Below, one piece after another: positions 1 to 6,348 of a DNA stretch of 6,348 nt (the first letter of the stretch is position 1; each line of letters starts with the position of its first letter). Source of the DNA: Chryseobacterium gleum (lineage in GTDB: Bacteria; Bacteroidota; Bacteroidia; Flavobacteriales_D; Sanyastnellaceae); assembly GCA_945883885.1 (NCBI GenBank), contig CAMCYM010000098.1, positions 1 to 6,348 on the forward strand, read 5' to 3'. The notes beneath the pieces were generated by a model that worked only from the letters and a program-made list of their open reading frames with translations, was not told the origin of the DNA and searched no databases. A program made the translations under genes and the position numbers.

Positions 1-2137
<2,137 letters not shown>

Positions 2138-2141
<4 letters not shown>

Positions 2142-2731
2142 TCCACCACCTCCGCGGCCCCCTCGTTTCTCTGACTCCCACGGCGGCCGTCGTGGAGTGC
2201 GGCGGCGTGGGCTACGAGGTCCTGATTTCGCTCTATACCTATGGGCAGTGGACCGGCAAGGAAGAGGTCCTCGCATACACCCACCTCGTGGTGCGGGAGG
2301 ATGCGCACGTCCTGTACGGCTTCGCGCGGACGGACGAGCGGGAGGTCTTCCTGGCATTGGTTGGCGTCAGTGGCGTAGGTGCCGGTACGGCCCGGATGGT
2401 GCTCAGCGCCCTCGATCCGGCGGCGGCCCGGACGGCCATCGCCTCCGGGGACGTCGGACTGCTGAAAGGCGTGAAGGGCATCGGCGTGAAGACGGCCCAG
2501 CGCATCGTCGTGGACTTGCAGGATAAAATCGGCGCAGGCGGCGGCGTCGAAGCCCCGTCGGGACTTTTTTCGGGCCCGCGCAATAAAGTCCGGGACGAGG
2601 CGTTGTCTGCCTTGGTTTCGCTCGGATTCGACCGCGTGCGGTGCGAGAAAACCCTGGACTCAATCGCAAACAACTCCCCCGAGGAGCTTCCTGTGGAGGC
2701 CCTCATCAAACAGGCTCTGAGGCAGTTATGA
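2138..2731 (+). CDS. ruvA: Holliday junction branch migration complex subunit RuvA
   Basis: RuvA binds four-way DNA junctions as a tetramer and loads the RuvB helicase for branch migration in recombinational repair. The gene is complete at 197 residues, close to the usual ~200. Domain I (OB fold) spans about 1-63 with the family start MIHHLRG, the core CGGVGYEV at 21-28, and VVREDAHVLYGF at 51-62. E54-D55 match the acidic pin that helps separate strands in E. coli RuvA. Domain II holds two helix-hairpin-helix motifs, around 75-82 (VGVSGVGA) and 112-119 (VKGIGVKT). A Gly-rich linker (about 132-148) leads to domain III (about 150-197, RDEALSALVSLGF), which contacts RuvB. The ATG overlaps the maeB stop (ATGA). 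The bases just upstream are C-rich with no Shine-Dalgarno-like purine run, so initiation probably depends on coupling or on the SD-independent mode common in Bacteroidota. The last sense codon is a rare TTA, which forms part of the overlap with sprA. Confidence 0.97.
2718..2722 (+). promoter_or_regulatory. weak Shine-Dalgarno-like TGAGG before sprA
   Basis: TGAGG ends five bases before the sprA ATG, at a spacing where a ribosome binding site could act. It lies inside the ruvA reading frame and could be chance, since Bacteroidota use Shine-Dalgarno pairing little. The start call does not depend on it. Confidence 0.25.
2728..2731 (+). other. ATGA stop-start overlap, ruvA/sprA
   Basis: The ruvA stop TGA (2729-2731) overlaps the sprA start ATG (2728-2730), repeating the layout of the maeB/ruvA junction. 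With no intergenic space there is no room for a terminator. A promoter for sprA, if any, would have to lie inside ruvA or maeB. I saw no clear match to the Bacteroidota TAnnTTTG -7 element just upstream. Confidence 0.9.
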
Positions 2732-2832
2732 AGGCTTGGTGGTGGAATTTGGGCCTCCGGGTCCCCAGAACAGCAGCAGCGACCGCGGTGGCCGTGGCGG
2801 TGCTGTGTGCCTGGGCAGGAGCTGCGGCGGCC
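2728..2832 (+). other. Sec signal peptide of SprA (Spase I type)
   Basis: Residues 1-35 have a basic n-region (K2, R11, R14) containing an unusual Trp triplet (W4-W6). An Ala/Val-rich hydrophobic stretch follows (about 15-31), then an Ala-run cleavage site, AAA before Q36 (GAAAA|QT). Cys27 is preceded by Val-Leu, not by the Gly/Ala/Ser a lipobox needs, so lipoprotein processing is unlikely. R11 and R14 do not make a twin-arginine motif. Export by Sec to the periplasm before outer-membrane insertion fits a barrel protein. The exact cleavage residue is inferred. Confidence 0.85.
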
Positions 2833-5800
2833 CAAACCGCCGGAGGCAACGCCCCCGCCGACTCCATCGTGCTGCCCTTCCCCTTCGGCGGCGAAGACCC
2901 GTTCAACCCGGTCGAACACCCCCCGGGATTTGAGCTCGACTGGCCGAGCAACTTCAACTACCGGGTCGTCTTCGACGAACGCACGGGGCAGTACATCCTC
3001 CGCCAAACGGTCGGCGACACCATCGAGTTCCGCCCATCCACCTACCTCGACCTGCAGGAGTTCCTCAACTTCGACATGCAGGGCAACCTGAGCGAGTACT
3101 GGAAGGAACTTCAGCAAGAAGAGGACGAAGCCGAGCGCGCCTTCGCGCCGAAGCTCACGGTCAACAGCAAGCTGTTCGAGACCATCTTCGGCAGCAACGA
3201 AATCGAGATCAAGCCCCAAGGCTCCGCAGAACTCACCTTCGGGTTCAACATGTCGAACACGGAGAATCCGCGGATTCCCGAGCGCCAGCGCCGCATTACG
3301 GTTTTCAACTTTGACCAGCGCATCCAGCTGAACATCGGCGGCAAAATCGGGGACAAAATCGAGCTCGGCACCCAGTACAACACCGAGGCCCTCTTCGACT
3401 TCGAAAACCGCATGAACATCGGTTTCCAGGGCGAAGAAGACGACATCCTGAAGAACATCGAAGCGGGCCACATCCAAATGCCGCTCCCCGGCTCGCTCAT
3501 CCAGGGCAGCCAAAGCCTCTTCGGGGTGAAGCTCGAAACCCAGTGGGGCCGCCTCTACAACACCACCGTCTTCTCGCAGCAGAAGGGCGAGCGCAAGCAA
3601 ATCGAAGTCAAAGGCGGCGCCCAGACCCAAAAATTCGACATCCGCGCCGACGACTACGAAGCGAACCGCCACTACTTCCTGTCGCAGTACTTCCACGACC
3701 TCTACGACGGGGCCATGAAGAGCCTGCCGGTCCCGAACTCGGGGGTCAACATCACCCGCATCGAGGTGTGGGTGGTGAACATGCAGGCAAACACCCAGGA
3801 CGTGCGGAACGTGATCGGGTTCACGGACCTCGGCGAACACCCCGACTACATCAGCTCGAACCTTCCCGTGGGGCAGTTGGTGGACGGACCGGATTTGGCC
3901 ATTACAGAAGCGCGCAACCCGTCGAACCTCAACAACGAGCTCTTCGCCACCATGACGGGCAACGAGGATGTCATGGGCTACACGGGGGCGAACGGAGCCA
4001 TCGCGCTGCTCGGCCTCGGCCTCGAGCAGGGCATCCACTACGAGCGTGTCGGCAACGCCCGCAAACTCGCGGCAACCGAATACTCCTTCAACTCCCGGCT
4101 GGGCTTCATCTCGCTGCGGCAGGCGCTCAACAACGCCGAAGTCCTCGCAGTTTCGTACGAATACACGCTGGGCGGCGAGACGTTCAAGGTGGGTACGCTG
4201 TCGCAGGATGGGTTCGCGGCGCCCGGTGCCCTCGTCCTCAAGATGCTCAAATCGAGCATCACGCAGGTGCAGCTGAGCAACGGGGACCCAGCGCCGCTGT
4301 GGCGGACGATGATGAAGAACGTCTATTCGATGCAGGCGTTCGGGGTGAGCCCGGAGAACTTCCGGTTGGATGTTTGGTACAACGACCCGTCCACGGGCAT
4401 CGACCTCAACTACATCCCGCGCGAACCGCTCGACGGCACGCTCTTGCTCCAGTTGCTCGGCCTCGACCGCCTCGACATCAACGGAATGCCCCAGCAAGAC
4501 GGGGTCTTCGACTACGTGGACAACGCCGGCACGACGGGCGGCACGATTTCGAGCCAAACCGGCCGCATCTTCTTCCCCTCCACCGAACCCTTCGGCTCGA
4601 ACCTCCGCCAGGAGATCACGACGCGGGTGACGGACCCGGACCGCGCGGCAGCTCTCATCCAGTCCCTCGTCTTCCAGCCGCTGTATGACTCGACAAAGAC
4701 CGCGGCCCAGCAGATTCCCTCGCTCAATCGGTTCCGCATCAAAGGCCAGTTCCAGAGCCAGAGCTCGTCGGAGATTTCGCTCAACGCGATGAACGTCCCA
4801 GAAGGCTCGGTGACGGTCACGGCCGGCGGCGTGAAGCTCGTCGAGAACCAGGACTACACGGTCGACTACAACCTCGGCCGGGTGCGCATCCTCAACGACG
4901 GCCTCCTCGAATCCGGCCGCACCATCCAGGTATCGCTCGAAAGCAACTCGCTCTTCAACATCCAAATGAAGACGATGATGGGCACGCGCTTCGAGTATGT
5001 GCTCAGCGACAAAGCCCGCTTCGGGACGACCCTGCTCAATTTGCGCGAGCGGCCTTTGACCCAAAAGGTGAACATCGGCAATGAACCGGTCAAGAACACC
5101 ATCGTCGGCGCGGACTTCCAGTGGCAGCGTGACAGCCCGTTCCTCACCGAGCTTGTCGACCGGCTCCCCTTCTACACGACGACGGCGAAGTCGAGCTTCG
5201 ATGTCTCTGCCGAAGGGGCCTACCTCATCCCGGGACACAGCCGCGCCGTGGGCGAGGAGGGCAACGCCTACGTGGACGACTTCGAGGGCAGCCAATCCGC
5301 CATCGACATCCGCAACGTCGCCCGCTGGTTCCTCGCGTCCACGCCGAAGCTCCAGCCGTCGCTGTTCCCGGAAGGCGTGCTCGAAGACAGCCTGGCCTAC
5401 AACTACAACCGCGCGGCGCTCTCTTGGTACACCATCGACCCGCAGTTCTTCCGCGGGGGCGGGTTGCCGGATGGCCAAGTGTCTGCAGACGCAAAGAGTG
5501 ACCACCGGGTGCGCGAGGTGCTCGAAGGGGAGGTGTTCCCGAACCGGCAGCTCCCGACCGGGACGCCGCCGAACATTCCGACGCTCGACCTCACCTTCAC
5601 GCCGGACGTGCGCGGCCAATACAACTACGACCGGCCTCCGGGGGTCAGCGGCGTCTCTGCGGGCTTGACGGAGGACGGCCTGCTCGAAGATCCAGCATCG
5701 CGGTGGGGCGGCATCCAGCGGGCACTCACGACGACGGACTTCGAGGCGGCGAACATTGAGTACATCCAGATTTGGATGATGGACCCGTTCAACGAGGACT

Positions 5801-6348
5801 CGGAGAACCTGTCCGGCGGCGATTTGTACATCAACCTCGGCAACGTGTCGGAAGATGTCTTGAACGACAGCCAGTTGGGATACGAGAACGGTTTGCCCTC
5901 TGCGACGAATCCGGATCTCCCGACCCTCACGTCGGTGTGGGGCGTGTACCCTGACCCTGCGACGTTCAACGTGGTGAATGCGTTCGACAACTCGGCAGGG
6001 AACTACGAGCTGCAGGACGTGGGGTTGGACGGTTTGGCGGACGCGGGCGAGCGGGAGTTCTTCGGGGACTGGCTGACGGAAATCGGCACGTGGCTGACGC
6101 CCGAGGCCCTCACGGCCGTCGAAGCCGACCCGTCCGCCGACAACTTCGCCTACTTCCGCAGCCCGGAAGCCCAAGCCGCAGACTTCAGCGTTCTCGAGCG
6201 CTACGCGGACTACAACGGCTACGAAGGCAACTCGAACACCGGCTCGCCGGACGGGTACCCCATTACCTCCACCACCATCCCGAACACGGAGGACATCAAC
6301 CAGGACATCACGCTCTCCACCATCGAGAGCTACTACCAGTACAAGGTG
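2728..6348 (+). CDS. sprA: SprA, type IX secretion system outer-membrane translocon / gliding motility protein, 3'-partial
   Basis: In Flavobacterium johnsoniae SprA (about 2400 residues) is the giant single-chain beta-barrel through which T9SS cargo crosses the outer membrane, working with PorV and a plug protein; it is needed for gliding. Here 1207 codons are open from the ATG at 2728 to the window edge, with no internal stop, so roughly half is present. Residues 1-35 form a signal peptide. Family blocks, in order: LFETIFGSN (149-157), FNFDQRI (193-199), DDYEANRHYFLSQYF (308-322), GRIFFPSTEPFG (612-623), YDSTKTAAQQ (653-662), VPEGSVTVTAGG (690-701), DYTVDYNLGRV (709-719), YVDDFEGSQSAIDIRN (849-864), NRAALSWYTIDP (894-905), RWGGIQRALTTTDFEAANIE (992-1011), QDVGLDGLADAGE (1096-1108), ERYADYNGYEGNS (1158-1170), and NTEDINQDITL (1187-1197). 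The start is fixed by the signal peptide and the ATGA overlap with ruvA; the next in-frame ATG is only at codon 117. No frameshift is seen. Alternative identities are unlikely. Confidence 0.96.
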   Translation, partial: MKAWWWNLGLRVPRTAAATAVAVAVLCAWAGAAAAQTAGGNAPADSIVLPFPFGGEDPFNPVEHPPGFELDWPSNFNYRVVFDERTGQYILRQTVGDTIEFRPSTYLDLQEFLNFDMQGNLSEYWKELQQEEDEAERAFAPKLTVNSKLFETIFGSNEIEIKPQGSAELTFGFNMSNTENPRIPERQRRITVFNFDQRIQLNIGGKIGDKIELGTQYNTEALFDFENRMNIGFQGEEDDILKNIEAGHIQMPLPGSLIQGSQSLFGVKLETQWGRLYNTTVFSQQKGERKQIEVKGGAQTQKFDIRADDYEANRHYFLSQYFHDLYDGAMKSLPVPNSGVNITRIEVWVVNMQANTQDVRNVIGFTDLGEHPDYISSNLPVGQLVDGPDLAITEARNPSNLNNELFATMTGNEDVMGYTGANGAIALLGLGLEQGIHYERVGNARKLAATEYSFNSRLGFISLRQALNNAEVLAVSYEYTLGGETFKVGTLSQDGFAAPGALVLKMLKSSITQVQLSNGDPAPLWRTMMKNVYSMQAFGVSPENFRLDVWYNDPSTGIDLNYIPREPLDGTLLLQLLGLDRLDINGMPQQDGVFDYVDNAGTTGGTISSQTGRIFFPSTEPFGSNLRQEITTRVTDPDRAAALIQSLVFQPLYDSTKTAAQQIPSLNRFRIKGQFQSQSSSEISLNAMNVPEGSVTVTAGGVKLVENQDYTVDYNLGRVRILNDGLLESGRTIQVSLESNSLFNIQMKTMMGTRFEYVLSDKARFGTTLLNLRERPLTQKVNIGNEPVKNTIVGADFQWQRDSPFLTELVDRLPFYTTTAKSSFDVSAEGAYLIPGHSRAVGEEGNAYVDDFEGSQSAIDIRNVARWFLASTPKLQPSLFPEGVLEDSLAYNYNRAALSWYTIDPQFFRGGGLPDGQVSADAKSDHRVREVLEGEVFPNRQLPTGTPPNIPTLDLTFTPDVRGQYNYDRPPGVSGVSAGLTEDGLLEDPASRWGGIQRALTTTDFEAANIEYIQIWMMDPFNEDSENLSGGDLYINLGNVSEDVLNDSQLGYENGLPSATNPDLPTLTSVWGVYPDPATFNVVNAFDNSAGNYELQDVGLDGLADAGEREFFGDWLTEIGTWLTPEALTAVEADPSADNFAYFRSPEAQAADFSVLERYADYNGYEGNSNTGSPDGYPITSTTIPNTEDINQDITLSTIESYYQYKV

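Noticed and set aside
2797..2811. Possible lipobox around Cys27 of SprA
   Set aside because: The residues before the Cys are Ala-Val-Leu, and a lipobox needs Gly, Ala or Ser just before the Cys. An Ala-run Spase I site follows a few residues later.
3543..4688. 381-residue + strand open frame inside sprA
   Set aside because: It is out of frame with sprA; the translation is low-complexity, rich in Arg, Pro, Gly and His, with no family resemblance. The overlapping sprA frame has continuous conserved blocks.
2239..6174. 1311-residue open reading frame on the - strand
   Set aside because: It lies in register with sprA codons and is open only because sprA lacks TTA, CTA and TCA. Its first codon is a TTG at 6174-6172. 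It runs on through the start of sprA into ruvA, and its translation is Arg/Val/Glu-rich with no recognisable domain. The sense strand encodes clear SprA and RuvA.

Overview
The window reads as chromosomal core sequence from a GC-rich member of the Bacteroidota. By eye, sampled lines range from about 50% to 67% G+C. The assignment rests on the third gene, which carries the hallmark segments of SprA, the outer-membrane translocon of the type IX secretion system (T9SS); this secretion system is restricted to the Bacteroidota and close relatives. The high G+C suggests one of the GC-rich lineages of that phylum rather than a typical AT-rich Flavobacterium. I cannot name a family from the sequence alone.

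Layout: the window is coding from end to end on the + strand, with three genes and no intergenic gap. (1) Positions 1-2141 hold the 3' part of a MaeB-type malic enzyme fused to a phosphotransacetylase-like domain. Its start lies upstream of the window. (2) Positions 2138-2731 hold a complete ruvA. (3) From 2728 to the end runs the first 1207 codons of sprA, still open at 6348, about half the length of known SprA proteins. Both junctions are the same ATGA overlap, in which the start codon of the next gene shares bases with the stop codon of the previous one. This points to one polycistronic, translationally coupled transcript.

Functionally the three products do not form one pathway: central carbon metabolism (malate to pyruvate), Holliday-junction processing and protein export across the outer membrane. 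The link is conserved gene order. From memory, ruvA directly precedes sprA, with gcvH after it, in Flavobacterium johnsoniae and relatives. The next gene beyond the window is therefore plausibly gcvH.

No RNA genes, mobile elements, CRISPR arrays, repeats, intergenic promoters or terminators were seen. A very long antisense reading frame across sprA is explained by codon bias and is rejected. I found no previously undescribed system; the findings below are specific oddities in known genes.
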